Positions 22,080 to 34,321 of a stretch of 64,000 bases of DNA are shown piece by piece. A model generated the notes under the pieces. It saw nothing but the letters and a program-made list of their open reading frames with translations. It did no database searches and was not told where the DNA came from. A program made the position numbers and the translations under genes. Numbering within the stretch: the stretch's first letter is position 1; each line of letters starts with the position of its first letter. The stretch spans positions 12,691,095 through 12,755,094 of the forward strand of contig OZ038439.1 in assembly GCA_964036275.1 (NCBI GenBank). The letters run 5' to 3'. This stretch comes from Litoditis marina. Its lineage: Eukaryota; Nematoda; Chromadorea; Rhabditida; Rhabditidae.

Positions 22080-23600
22080 AATCCCGATTGATTTTTATCT
22101 GATACCTTGTTATTTGTATTTTCTACGTATTGATTTGTAGTTTATTCTCGAGAAGCGTGGCGCCGCGTTTCTCGAGATTTAGCCCAAATCACGCGCGTTG
22201 AATTAAATTCGTGCAGCGCTTCGCGCCGCGCGTACTTTCGAGCCAAAAAGGGAGAAAAAGAGTTTGGCCAGAACTCGCGTGAACCACGTGTGTCACGTGT
22301 CAAACAGTGAAAGAAGATATTATATCGTGTTCATTGTGGAAGGCATTCCTTGTAAGCCCTTCTGGTGCATTTGCAGCGTTCACAAAAATTGTAGGTTAAA
22401 GTGTGGAATATTCAGCGTATTTCATGTTATTTTGTCACTTATAAGTTTGTAAACTGTGATGTAAAATAATGCACAGCGCTTCGTACTGTGTACAACGTGT
22501 GAGTTCTGATCAGAAATTTTGAAGGGAGCTACTGGTGGTTGAATTATGAGTTATTTACACCCAAATGCTTGTTTGGGATGTCACGCACAGTTTGTACGTC
22601 GTCTTTTATGATGTGTGCGGTGGTATATATTGTAATTCAATTGGGATGCACGGTGTTTCATGCTCTGTGTGGTACACTACGATGCACGACGTACGTTTTT
22701 TGGTCAGAAAACTAGTTCGAAGGCAGTAATTCGTTTTGTTTGATGCATTGTATTTACACTCATACGCGTTTTGAGGATGTCACGAACAGTTCGTACGTGT
22801 ACGTGCGTATGAATAACTTCCACGAAACATTCTTCAATTGTGGGATGTCCCTGAGTAGTTCATTGGTATTTCGCGATGAGATTCAAAATCTCAAGAAATA
22901 ATGGCCTCTACTTAGGAGAAAAAAGAACTACACCATTTACGGAAAAATGTAAGATAAACTGGTTTGTCACATTTTCCAATATAGGTTAGTCTGAGTTGAA
23001 TCACCTGGCAAAATTGAAAACTTCAAAAGATATTCATAAAAGGTGAACAATTCAATTGTTGTCCGACAGTATAAAACAAAAGTTCCATCAGCAACCATAC
23101 AGGTAGTTTTGTTTTCTATCTATTTTAGAAATTTAAAACTAAATAATTGTTTCAACACCAATATGCAGCTATCGTGTGTTGGGTAAACATATTTCATCGA
23201 ATTACATACTCTGAAGTTAAAAACCGAGTTGTTTACCAAGGTTCGCCCGACCAAATTGGTCACTTTAATATCAAGTTGTAAAATCAATGATTGGTGCACA
23301 ATTGTGCACCAAGTTTTCGGTAAAAAGTCTGATCCTTGATTCACAACTTGGGTTTTCGGCGAACCTTGGTGAACAACTCGGTTTTTAACTTTAGAGTAAC
23401 AGTTGAACTAATTCCCTGTGAAACACACTGATTATATCTCAAAGTTCTTTCAGTAGTAAAGTTAAAAGAAAACAACTTCCGCGATTGAAATCGAAATTTA
23501 CTTTTTATTACCCACTTCCAGCAACGAAACTAAAAAAATGTTTTTTATTCAAAACATAGTGAAACATGAAAAAACATGACTTGTTTTTGTAGAACACGTT
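22080..23600. other. Intergenic with GC-rich hairpins and one MITE
   Basis: 22140-22250 contains CTCGAGAAGCGTGGCGCCGC / GCGCCGCGTTTCTCGAG-type hairpins and a GCGCTTCGCGCCGCGCG stretch. An inverted-repeat element lies at 23208-23398. No gene seen. Confidence 0.4.
23208..23398. repeat. ACTCTGAAGTTAAAAACCGAG inverted-repeat element, copy 1
   Basis: Ends ACTCTGAAGTTAAAAACCGA and GAACAACTCGGTTTTTAACT are inverted repeats of about 40 bp. The interior includes ACCAATTTGGTC- and TGGTGCACAATTGTGCACCA-type palindromes. Copy 2 is at 63500-63688 in opposite internal orientation. Confidence 0.75.
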
Positions 23601-23644
23601 GAAACGACGAGAACTATATTTTAGTAATGGTTTTTTATTCAGAT

Positions 23645-24343
23645 ATGCGAGCAGCTGTACTTTTTCTCATGTGTGCGTCAATGATAACGGCACGATCGAT
23701 TAAAAATGAAGTAGATCACGCTTTTCTGATCTCCGAACCAATCGATAACAAGCGTCCGGTTACTGACGAAGCTTGGTGCTGGGAAAAATCTATGTTCAAT
23801 CTGCCTTGTCCTAAAGTCACTACTGAGTCAAGTGGGTATTTGTTTAAACAAGTATGGATTTGGGTTTGATCTTGTTTCTGTTGAAAACACACTGGGATTT
23901 AACTACAAAGGTGAGACCATCACAGACGTAGGAAAATGCTTCTCTGAAAACCCAATGCTGTTAGTCAATTGCACAGTCACGTGAATTATGTAAAACAAGG
24001 CAAAACTCATGAACGTGAAATTACAAAGTGCACTATGCTTCATTACAATGCTGAAACAAGAGCAAGTTCCTTCACACGCTGCCAAAATCTAATTGTTTAT
24101 AAAATTAACAATACTAGTCAATCAACAAATAAATTATTTGTTCTAGGAACCACCTCAACAACAGAAGATGGGGATGACATGGCGACAATTCCAACAACGG
24201 CTCGCTTATGTATTTGCTACTACCCTACTGGACCCGAAGTTTGTCCTGAACAGGATTGTGATAAGATTTCAACTCCTCCACCCAATCCAAATGAGAAAAC
24301 CAGGGTTTCTGAAGAAACTACAACGTCGAACACTACTTGGTAG
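23645..24343 (+). CDS. 127-aa secreted Cys-containing protein with Thr-rich linker
   Basis: Exons 23645-23831 and 24147-24343 join in phase to 127 aa. The signal peptide is MRAAVLFLMCASMITARS. The mature part has an acidic segment, then AWCWEKSMFNLPC, a Thr/Ser/Glu/Asp linker (TTSTTEDGDDMATIPTTA), then LCICYYPTGPEVCPEQDC and a Pro/Thr/Asn tail. That gives six cysteines in two clusters, probably disulphide-bonded. The ATG follows a TTTTATTCAG acceptor by two bases, typical of a trans-splice site. I chose it over the upstream in-frame ATG at 23627 because that one lies before the acceptor. The intron contains an inverted GTCACGTG MITE, and AATAAA lies at about 24414. Convergent with the saposin-like gene. 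No family recognised; extracellular role inferred. Confidence 0.7.
23955..24065 (-). repeat. GTCAATTG/GTCACGTG MITE, inverted copy
   Basis: TTAGTCAATTGCACAGTCAC start with GAACGTGAAATTACAAAGTG core. Inside the single intron of the Cys-containing gene. Confidence 0.7.
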
Positions 24344-24652
24344 AATGTTTCTGTTCGATTAGACACTTTTTCATCGCAAAATGTTCATCTTGCTTGAGTT
24401 TTTTTTTTCTGTAATAAATTTGAAGCACTGCATCATCTTTCTATTTACGTGTATGAATACTTCAAGTTGTCTTATGAAAAAAAACTTGAAAAAGGAACTA
24501 AACGACAAACACAGAAGACTGCTCTTGTTTCTCCGCGACATGTGTAGTCACAGCCGAGTTTTCAATAATGAAAATGGTGTTGTTAGTGTTGACAGAATAA
24601 CGATGTGAAGTTAGATTCAAACTTTATAACTTGAAAATCAAGATCAAGAAAA

Positions 24653-26424
24653 TCATTTTCTACAGTATCCGGCCTTGACACAAACGAAGTGCGCGCCTTC
24701 TGAAGTTTCGTTTTTGTTCTCCATGTTCACTATGATCACATCCAACATTTCCTGAAAAAAAAAAGTATTTTGTGTCGTAAAACTGAAAAACTAAATTATT
24801 TTCCTGAAGAATCATGGTAATGAACACAAATTTGACAAATTATCGGTCCAGGAACGCTTCAAGACACTCTAGAATATTGAAAAACCTCATTAAAATATAT
24901 TAAAGGTAGGAAATGGTAGCTGATCGATTGGATCGACCATTTAGAAGGTCGAAAGAAAATGAGAATATACATTTTAAAAGATTTCCGGAGTTTTTCGTTG
25001 ACCCAAAAAATCGATACCTTGACGATGACGTCACATATCTCGTCCGATTCGTGAGCTCCGACACCGACTCGCGACGTCTCCACCATGCACAGCTTCACAG
25101 CGGCACCCTCGTCTTTTTGCTGGAAATGTGATCTACTAATCGATTGGTAATTAAACTACAGACTACAAACTTCATAAATGGCATCTTGGTATCCTTTATA
25201 ACCAAAAACAACAGAGTAACTATGGTTGAATTATGTGATTTAAGGTTACATCTCGAAATGAGGAAAGTACCCATCTGTAACCGTTCAATACTAGCGTCTT
25301 TCGGAGTGCTTTAGGATTATAAAATAATGAGAAATTTGCCACATTTCCTCTGATAGGTACTTACCCCCTCCTCTCCCAGCCACGATTCACTGTTCTCGAC
25401 CAAGACTTTGCAAACGGGACATTTCAGGATACTACTCTTATCAAAAACCGACGGATTGCACTGAAATAGGTTGTTGCAGCTTATGATGTTCAGAAGAGTA
25501 TGTGACCGATATAGTTGCCATGTACCAGAAGGCAAATGTAAAGTATATCTTTCACTTTGTGCTGTGTTCTGTGTATAAACACATCTATTCGGTTCCTTAA
25601 AAACGTTGCTGTAATGCTAGTTGGTACAGTGGTTAGAGTCCGCGCCTCCCAATCTTTTGGGAAAGGTTCGACCCTCACAGGAGGCGGATATTCTAGACTA
25701 GACATTTAGCACACACTTAATGTAATTTGTCCACATGTGCTCCCATCTTGTAGTTTGGAAGTGCATATAGTCTGTTTCACGCATCAGTAGCCCTCTACAG
25801 TAAGATCATAAAACTTTCAAGTCAATTTTTCCTATCTTCTAGGCATTGGAAATAGCCTAAACTTCGTGATTTTGTTTTCCATATTGGTTACTACAAGCAT
25901 AGAATACAGTAAGTCTAAAAGGCTGTTTGTTGGTTAAATAAATCCGCTTGAAAATTCGGAAAATTACTGTAGAAAGTCATGGATGGGTGAAACTAACTAT
26001 ACACGAATTACAACTGGAACATCAAAGGTGTACACTACGACTATTATAACGATCTAACTTGATAACATTTCCAACAAATCAATAATTCCCCAAATATTCT
26101 CCATACAAGTAAATGAACAAAAGCCACTTACATTTTTCTTCGAAACTTTGGTTAACAATAAAGTACAGAACGTATCACCTGTTGTAATAGTTGTTTTTCG
26201 TTTATCATCACTGTTATACCAGAAGTAAATTGAATAGTCACGTAAAGTTGGCATTCCAATGAGGCATTGTGCACTTCGTTGTTGCACGTTTCTGAGTTCT
26301 GCTGTGTTTAACATGTTTCACGTGACTGTGCAATTGACTAACAATATATTTCATTTTCTGAAATAAAGACTGGATATACCTGAACAAATGTGGCACAAAG
26401 TGCGAGAAGAACAAACGACTTCAT
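24653..26424 (-). CDS. Saposin-like (SPP/caenopore-type) secreted protein
   Basis: Minus-strand exons 26380-26424, 25365-25460, 25018-25119 and 24653-24751 all join in phase 0 to 113 aa. Residues 1-15 (MKSFVLLALCATFVQ) are a signal peptide encoded by exon 1. The mature chain has one saposin B domain with six cysteines at 29, 32, 58, 76, 105 and 111. C-x2-C at the start and C-x5-C at the end are the family signature, and ILKCPVCKVLVENSE is the typical first helix. One sequon (N95-E-T) is present. Nematode saposin-like proteins of this kind act in gut lumen or vesicles on membranes, and several lyse ingested bacteria. That role is established for the family, not shown here. Length fits a single-domain member. 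Intron 1 carries a MITE (26218-26341). Confidence 0.85.
25617..25684 (+). other. Isolated tRNA-like sequence, probable pseudogene
   Basis: A box TGGTACAGTGG, an anticodon-arm-like stem TCCCAATCTTTTGGGA and B box GGTTCGACCCT are in order. The acceptor strands do not pair. It lies in the region 5' of exon 2 of the saposin-like gene. Confidence 0.45.
26218..26341 (+). repeat. GTCAATTG/GTCACGTG MITE, copy
   Basis: AGTAAATTGAATAGTCACGT start, core GCACGTTTCTGAGTTCTGCT and end CACGTGACTGTGCAATTGAC. In intron 1 of the saposin-like gene. Confidence 0.8.
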
Positions 26425-26862
26425 ATTTTCCGAAAGAATACACACAATGGAATTCTTATCGAAAACGTTTAGTGTTCGATAAAAGAGGTACTAAAATTTC
26501 CCGGGTTTAAGCTACACAATTTCTTTATCGGGAAAGAAATATATTTATCATTGCAGAAGGAAATTGAGAAAAGTAAATGAAACCATATATTCAATGGAAG
26601 TTGTGACAATTTTGGTTTATGGTATGTTTTTCAGGTACCCTTTTTTCGCCGGTTTACCTTTGTTTTGATTGCTTCGGAAATCAAGATCTTCAATTGAAAA
26701 ACACAGCATTAGCGACAGTTTAGGCCAGTTTGCACATTCTCAATACTGGATTCTGTTTAATCACTAATTTAGATCCTTGAAGTTAGAAATTTCGTTAACA
26801 CTGTTACAATGTTTTTCAAAACAACCATTCAACTCGAAATTCGAGATTTATTGATAAGTATA

Positions 26863-27846
26863 CTAGCTATCTTGAGTCGTTTCTGCATCAGTCTTTTTCG
26901 AAACGTCGTCTACAGAAGTGCTGCTTTCGGGAACATCTTCAGTTGATTCTGAAAAAGTTTGAATTTATAAATTTGATTAACACTGTTAGTTGGTGTGTCC
27001 ACAACACAAATTTGGAGCCCTGATCATCGTGCTACGAATAAATTCGTGCTTAATCGTTTTTGTAATTCATTCAAAACTTAACACTTCGTTAACATTTATG
27101 ACTGTACAGCTATAACATACAGTGGCTACTACAATTATCCCGTTTGCACAAACTCAGAGACATTGAGGTTCCCATAATTTTTGGGTATCGTTCACTTATT
27201 CCGTGAATTATAGGAAACAATGATCCAATGTAACTATGAAATGTGCTTACACTTTCTGAAATTTAACTTTGGCGTAGTTATTAATTACATACGCAAATAT
27301 TACCCAAATATTCTTCTACATTTCACAACAGTAGTCGTGTTCTCTCAATAACCAACCTTTGTCTCCCTCCTTGTGTTTGATCATTTTCTCTGAAGCCACT
27401 CTCTGAATCATATCCTGCCACAGATCTTCCGCTTTTTCCGGTTCAGTTGGAACTCCGTTTATGAAGACACGACCCTTCTCGTCATACCTAAAAATTCAGA
27501 GTCAATGTCCAAACGAAAACAATAGTTTGAGACTTCCTTCCACAGTCTACAACAGTGTTCTAAGAAACATAGTTTGGCTTGGAGAATTGTAAAAATAAAA
27601 TAGAAAAAGCTCAGATGAGTCGGTTGAAACTACGCAACAGTATACGTACTAAAAAATGTATGACGAGAACCACTACAAAATGTATAACAACATTGATATA
27701 CAGAAAAATACAACTTGTAAACGAAATTCAAAGTTTGAAACCCACGTTCTGCTCTCTTTGCTTGGTTTCTTCTTGTAAAGGGAGCTCTGCTTGTTGGTGC
27801 CGTAGAACTCGACCTGGTAAGTTCCGCAGTTCATGATTCCCAACAT
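26863..27846 (-). CDS. 105-aa protein with acidic Ser/Thr tail, unrecognised
   Basis: Minus-strand exons 27746-27846 (coding part), 27357-27487 and 26863-26948 join in phase to 105 aa. It starts MLGIMNCGTYQVEFYGTNKQ, then a basic KKKPSKES stretch, a middle YDEKGRVFINGVPTEPEKAE with an amphipathic LWQDMIQRVASEKMIKH segment, and an acidic tail (DVPESSTSVDDVSKKTDAET). The first ATG lies eight bases after TTTTCAG, consistent with trans-splicing. There is no signal peptide from this start, so an upstream exon could exist that I did not find. A polyadenylation signal (AATAAA on the minus strand, 26847-26852) lies just after the stop. Family unknown. Confidence 0.6.
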
Positions 27847-29200
27847 TATTAGAACTGAAAAGTTATAAAGAATGAAACAAAATTGATGATAAAAACACTA
27901 GGAGTCAGAGCACAATGGAAAGAATACATCACATATCACATTAGAAAGGAAAGTGCTTAAAACAATACTAACAAGTTAATTCATCTAAAAACAGTAGAGA
28001 TACTTTCTTTGACGTTACATTATAAACGCAACTAAAGCTTAGAAATCACGGAATGAAGTTTTCGAACGACGCAAAATGATCATTGTTGAATGTTGACTCG
28101 AAAGTTGTGTTCATATAGTGACTATGTGCGCCCTAAACAATGGTGATCTTTCTGTGATCAGTGATTGCTCTGAATTGTTGTGTAATTTTAAGAGATCCCT
28201 AGTTATAGAAATGTTTTTGAGAAAATGTACTTGATTCCTTGATGTAACAAAAACGTTCTACATCATAAATAAATAAAACAATTTATTTGAGCAATTGGAA
28301 ACATATCGCCAGAGTTGTGTTTATATAGTGACTATTAGTTTCCCGAACAGTCATGAAGTTTCAGTGATTACATTCTTGCCTCAACTAATTTGATATGAAG
28401 AACGCAGTAATTACTAACCAAAGGCTGCCTTATTGAGGCAGAAATTCGTTAAATATCTTTACTTTCTTTTTGTTTTCTACTAATCAAACACAGGAAACAA
28501 GTTTTTGTAAGTAACAACAAGGCTATAAAACCGGAAACAGATAATTGTGTTGTTGATCATTATAGAGGGCACACATCCCAAATTGAGAAACATTTACGGT
28601 AATGTTAATAACATTGAATTCCGGGTTGCAATGAATGATTTTCAGGTAGTTGATTTGTTAGAGAACTATGCTAGAGCAAGTGAAGCACTTCGTTCTGATC
28701 TGTGTTTCCGTAGATATATTCCCTTATATGTTGGGCAAATGGAGAAACTATGCTGTATTTTAAGAGTAATCTACAACGCTTGTTTTGGTACCCAATAGAG
28801 TCCTCGAAACATTCAACCAATGATAAAATGTAGGTATTTCATTGAATCTAAAAACGTATATATTCTTCTATGCAACCGGAACTGAAGTAAGAACTTGTCA
28901 AGTGCACAATGAAGATAACGGAGAACAGTCAAAGGTTTCACCACTAGAATATAAACGGGTTCGGATGAATTGTGTTCTCTATCAAAGACATTGTGATAGA
29001 GGATAGATACGGGTCATTCGCCGAACTACTTGTAAAAAACAACTAGCAACCAGATCAACACACAATACTACAATTCTCTTCGAATCAATACAGTGAAGAA
29101 AGAATGTGTTTATATTCAATAATAAAAATAAGTATATTTATTGCACCTGATTCAAATTATCGAAAGAGTATGTAGACATCAGTAGAACCCAATAGATATT

Positions 29201-29522
29201 AGTATAAAAACGAGTGTATAGAAAGTAAAGATTAGTTTTGGATAAACATGTACAAGAAATATAGAAGAAGTCCAATAAAAATATTTTGAGGAAAAGTCTA
29301 ATCTCGCTCGGTTTGAGAATTCAAAAAAAGGATACCGAGTTTTTTGCTACCGGAAGAAAACTTCTGACTGCGACTCACAATAATCTAGCTTATACTCCGT
29401 TGTTTTCAAGAGAAGCGAGATTAGCATTTTCCTCAAAATATTTTTATTGGACTTCTTCTATATTTCTTGTACATGTTTATCCAAAACTAATCTTTACTTT
29501 CTATACACTCGTTTTTTATACT
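29201..29522. repeat. Large near-perfect inverted repeat (about 108-bp arms, 105-bp loop)
   Basis: Left arm 29201-29308 (AGTATAAAAACGAGTGTATA ... CTAATCTCGCT) and right arm 29414-29522 are reverse complements, differing by one indel and about two substitutions. A transcript would form a long double-stranded hairpin. Confidence 0.9.
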
Positions 29523-29687
29523 AATTGAACTCTTTTTCTATGGTTACGAAGTAACGGTCATTTTTGATAAAAATGATATTTTTGAACAATAATCTAAACA
29601 AGGAATTTTATGTTAAACCGCGCCGTAGTTCAGAACGTTTGTGTAGTTGTAACCTCGTTCAAGTGATAGCAAATGATAGCTCCAGGC

Positions 29688-29757
29688 AGGAATCGAACCT
29701 CCGTTCGCCGTGCGTAAATAGAGCTTTTATCCAATCCGCCATTCAGACATGTGGATA
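29688..29757 (-). other. Isolated tRNA-like sequence, probable pseudogene
   Basis: Minus strand has A box TGGCGGATTGGA and B box GGTTCGATTCC at tRNA spacing. The acceptor arms do not pair. Confidence 0.45.
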
Positions 29758-30995
29758 GGAATGAAAACCAAGCTGTACCCGCCTGTCATGAGATCTCCAT
29801 TGGAAAAATGATTCCTACTACACGTTAAACTCTTCTTTCACTTTTATTTTCACGAAACCGGTCTATCCATGATTTTTTGCGAGACCATTTTCGGCTCTCT
29901 CACACGTAATATTCAAATTTCAGACATACCTGGAAAATACGTATATCTCAACTTTTTTAGAGCTTTTCAATGATGTAAAATATTTGGGAATAAGTTAATT
30001 TTGTGCGAAACTATGCCAAGATTTGAGGAGGCGGACATTTTTGTCGCCGGCGCCGCTGCCGCCGCCGCCGCCCCGCACGGAAGCCATTTTTGCGAGACGT
30101 TGGGCCCTCTAACTCCTCTCAATAAATAACTACATGGAAAGTGAACTTGGGATCTTGTAGACGTGTTGCCCTTCAGTGATTCATGCAAAAATCTAAGAAA
30201 ATGGTCGACGTACTTTGAAGAAAATTGTAATAATCTGTTTTGTAATGTCTGCAGACCTTTGAACAAAAACTAATCAAAATCACGAATCTTGACTTGCATG
30301 GTTTGACGGAATTGGAAACTGGGTTTTTGGTTTGTTGGTTTGCAATACAGTAACCTTATAAAAGTCCAATGACGTTGGCGAGAGGGAAAATAGTTGTTGA
30401 TGTTTTCACAAGCTGTGTTTTGTTCTTAAACTGTACCGACCCAGTGTGAATCTGTGAAATACACTTCTTGAAATAAACTGAAAACTTTGGGCCCCCGTAC
30501 TGAAACGCTGACGAATCGAAGTTTACAAATGGACGGAAAAAGTTACCATTTATTCAAGTTCTGCACTTTACGAGTTCAAGTTTCACAGTGTACGTTTTTT
30601 TCAAGATATTTGCACTCTTGGTAAAAAGAAGTATACGTGTAAAACTTTCAAGGTAAAAACCCACTATGAAAAGGAGATAATATTTTCCTGCACATTTTCA
30701 GTAAGAAATCGGCTCGTAAGTTTTTTCCTTCTCATTTCCATCTTTTCAATCCTATCGAATCGTCACTATTTAGTTCATTTTCCAAATATGAGTGTAAAAT
30801 CTGAAAGTTCTATCGACACTGAAAGTAATAAGTTTGAGATACACTTGGGGGTATTTTCGGGATAAAATGTGAAGATAAACCCTGTATTTCTAAGCGGACA
30901 GAAAAAATGAAAAATGTTCTTCAGAGCTATTTGGTGTAGAATTCGATTGGAACAACCGCCATCTCAATCAATACTCATATTTTGTATTCTCAAAA

Positions 30996-33900
30996 ATGTC
31001 GTCCGCAAAACGGCAAGACCTGCAAGGAATTCGAGGATTCGCCATAGTCGCTGTTATTCTATTCCATTTCTTTCCGAAACAGTTTCCAAATGGTTATATT
31101 GGAGTCGATCAGTGAGTTTGGAGGCCGTATATACGGTTACCCCGGTGCCTAGATCACGATTTTTAACCACTTTCGAGTTTTCCAATAAACCGCAAATTGC
31201 TGTTAGAGGTTGTTCTGTTTCATTAGTACAAGTCAGTGGAAAAAGTCTGAAGAAAACTTGTAACTGGTCGGAGAAATAGCCATCCGAAAATCTTGGCACG
31301 ATTCCAATGGGTCTCAGTGGGGATGAAACGAACTATATAATCACACTTAATGGTTTTTTCAACAAATTTCAGCTACTCTCTACAGAATAAGTAATCGCGC
31401 GCTCTTAGTACACAAAATTTATAGCAAAAACTGTTCCAGGTTCTTCGCCCTATCTGGATATTTGATAGCAATGGTGTTGAACAAATCCATCGATATAGAT
31501 TTCGATTCGATGAGGTCATTTTACTACCGACGAATAAAGCGAATCATTCCTCTCTACGCACTGGCCATCCTCGTAATTTTGCTAGCATTGCTGAGAATAT
31601 TTGCAGAAGACAGTTTCGATAAGAACGTGAGAACTGCGTGGTCGGCGTTGACTTTGACGACCAATTTGAGAGAAAATGACCCCGAGAAAGAGTATCTGGC
31701 ATTGGTTAGTTTTGTGTTCAATAAGACCAATTGGCCTCGAGGCCGTATGCATCGGTATCCCATTGACGAATCCTGACCTAAGTGTTTTTTTCATTTTTCC
31801 TTTTTCCGGTTCCTGTTATATGGAATCAGATAACCTCTGTACACAGTCTTGGATTCAAACCCAGTGTCCCACAGGCCACAGGGTCTCCCCTGGTTTGAGT
31901 TTATTTTGGTCACAAGATTGAGTTACTTTTTTTTGACTGTTGTGAACTCGAAATACTAATTGCTGGGTGCAGTTTCCAAAAAATTTCAATCGTTTCTTCG
32001 TTAAAATAATAAAAATATAATCAAACTGTTATGACAGAAGTTTTGTATCCAGCTGACGTTGGCTGACGATGAATTTGCTCATACTTGGTCATTGGCCGTC
32101 GAAATGCAATTCTATCTTCTGGTACCAATATTCTTCTGTGTTTTACGGAGGATACCTGTTTGTTTTAGGAACTACTATATTGCTGCTAGTGGTGAGTTTT
32201 TCGAATAAATATCGTGATAACTGGTTTCACTACCCTGTCCCCATATTGCACTGTAGAATTAGCAAATCTTCTATCGACTCAGGCGTAAATAACTGAATGA
32301 ATGTTGCAATTTTTGATTTATAAAACTTACCTGATCTTCACAAAAATTGTAACGTTTCCCAATAGGTATGATATAGTTTCTCGTGAACTGTCGAACTCAA
32401 ATTGACAAGACAGAAAAAAATACTGTTCTACCAACAGTTAACGTGAGCAAGTTCGAAATATTACTCATAGTTGGTGTGTGGTTCTGTCTTCATGTTTGTC
32501 GCTCAATCCGAAACGAAGCAATACGGTGCATCCCACTATGTTTGTAGTTCGGTTCCTTTCGGTTAAAATTTGGTTCAACTTGAAAGTTTATGCCGTGTAT
32601 TTAGATCAAACTACAACAAGTATTTGTTAGTTTCCTACAATTACAGTTTTTCTGTCCGGCTTTTATCATATTCTCCCCGACGAATACAACTCATTCAACA
32701 GTGTGTTCGCGAGGTTGTGGCAGTTTTTCAGCGGTGAGTGAGGGTTTTCTCTTCAATTTTACCCTTTTGTATTTTACACAGAATGTACATTTCTCATGTT
32801 GAAAATACTTCTATGATAATAGTAAACTCTGTTTTTCGTGATCCATACACTTTTATCTACATTTTAATATCGGATTGTGTTGTTTTAAACTTCACAGGTA
32901 TCTATGCATTTTTGGTCACTAAGAAAGACGAACACGAGAGATTGGAACTATGCCAAACAGAAGAGGGAGAATTACTAATCGAAGATGGAGGTTCAAAGGG
33001 TATGATGTGTGTTTATCACTACTGCTTACTAAGAATACTGTGTTATTTTTTTCATAGTTGAAAAAGGTGTTTTTGATGTTAAGAGTAACAGTTTTTCCAC
33101 TACTATATGTCATCTAACATTTTCTGCATGATGTTTGAACGAATAAATGCAAACTTGCTAATCAGCAAATGTTCTAATTTTTTAGAACCTATTCACGAAA
33201 ACGGCGAATCAACAATCTTGAGCAACTCGATTGGTTTCTGCTGTCAACCAGACTGGTCATGAGCTTTCTCCCTCATAAGATCCCAGATTTGCCTTTGAGG
33301 TTTGTCATCGTTATTCTTTGATGTTTGATCTCTAGAAACTAAAACGTACTCAGCGAACCCAACACATCAGAAACTATCTGACTAAAAACGTCATTTCAAT
33401 AAAGGATAGACCCATGGATTAATGATAACAAGTTGTGAGAAACCGAAAGTACTAGCTCACCACATGAATACTTATCGGAGTGAAACTGAATGTATCGTTC
33501 CAAAAATAAATTCTCCTTAACCCCGTAGTTTTCATAAATGTTTGCTATCTCATGATTTTCAGACTCTGTATAATCCTGCAAAGCGTAGCAATGATGACCG
33601 CTGGATCATTGAACCAAAGTTTTCTGGTCTCAAATAGATTGATTTCGTACTTGGGTGATATTTCCTATGCAGTTTACCTTGTGCATTGGCCTATATATTC
33701 CTACTGCAAGCAAAATTATGAGAAAGAAAATACATTAGGTTGGTTACTGCGTAGTTTTTTTTTGGGAATTTTTTTAGCGTAATCTTTTTACTTTCTGCTC
33801 ACGGTGTTCGCCTAAATTTTGGTTGATTGGAAAGATTTTGACGATGATTATTCGCGAAAGTTTTTTTAAATATTCATCACACATGCAGTTGTTTGTTGTT

Positions 33901-34207
33901 TTTTATATTGCAAAACGTTGAATTTTTATTCTGATACGTTGTTCGGTCATATACTTCCGTGGAACCTTTTCAATATAAAGGAATTTGTTGAATTCCAGTT
34001 CTTTGCCTTGGCCTCGGACTATCGTTGATACTCGGAGCTATTCTAACTGAAACATACGAAAAGTTTTACTTGAAACTAGAACCCTGCCGAGTTTTCACCC
34101 TAATTGCTGTTCTGTATTTCTGCTGTGTTTGTGTGCTACTACCAACTACAATCCGGGATTATAAAGAATCATTGGAAACTGGAGAAATGTTGGACTCCGA
34201 TACATGA
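30996..34207 (+). pseudogene. OAC-type membrane O-acyltransferase, copy A: frameshifted and lacking SGNH half
   Basis: Exons 30996-31111, 31440-31704, 32053-32191, 32647-32733, 32898-32999, 33186-33299, 33563-33738 and 33999-34207 match copy B exon for exon in size and phase. The acyltransferase-3 signatures are clear: KRQDLQGIRGFAIVAVILFH in exon 1, FFALSGYLI in exon 2, HTWSLAVEMQFYLLVP in exon 3 and SYAVYLVHWPIYSY in exon 7. Exon 6 is 114 bases against 115 in copy B: one T is missing after GCTGTC at 33245, which brings in a TGA within seven codons. The last exon diverges from copy B at its end, stops at 34205-34207, and a half-length MITE follows at once, so the SGNH hydrolase-like half is gone. 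The gene was probably a multipass acyl-transfer enzyme; it now looks non-functional. Confidence 0.85.
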
Positions 34208-34321
34208 GATTCTATCGATTGTTATGCTACAACATTGAGAGTTAATGAGTAGCTCATGAGGTACCTCATGAGAAACTCATATGAACTTCTCATGAGGTTG
34301 AACGGTTTGCTACGCCGCCAG
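34208..34321. repeat. GGCGGCGTAGCA MITE, half copy abutting oac copy A
   Basis: Matches only the second half of the copy at 49970-50128 (ATTCTATYGATTGYTATGCT ... GCTACGCCGCCAG) and starts on the base after the copy A stop codon. The left half is missing. Confidence 0.7.

Larger units (their letters stand above)
27860..30990. other. Intergenic; hairpin, tRNA-like piece, one weak ORF
   Basis: Contains the large inverted repeat 29201-29522, a tRNA-like fragment at 29688-29757, a GC-rich GCCGCCGCCGCC tract at about 30050-30075 (minus-strand frame gives an Ala run) and a possible 55-codon ORF at 28631-28798 after a TATAAAA at about 28522. The ORF reads MNDFQVVDLLENYARASEAL, has no splice support and is uncertain. 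Confidence 0.35.

Noticed and set aside
29286..29528. 80-codon ORF
   Set aside because: Lies across the loop and right arm of the large inverted repeat.
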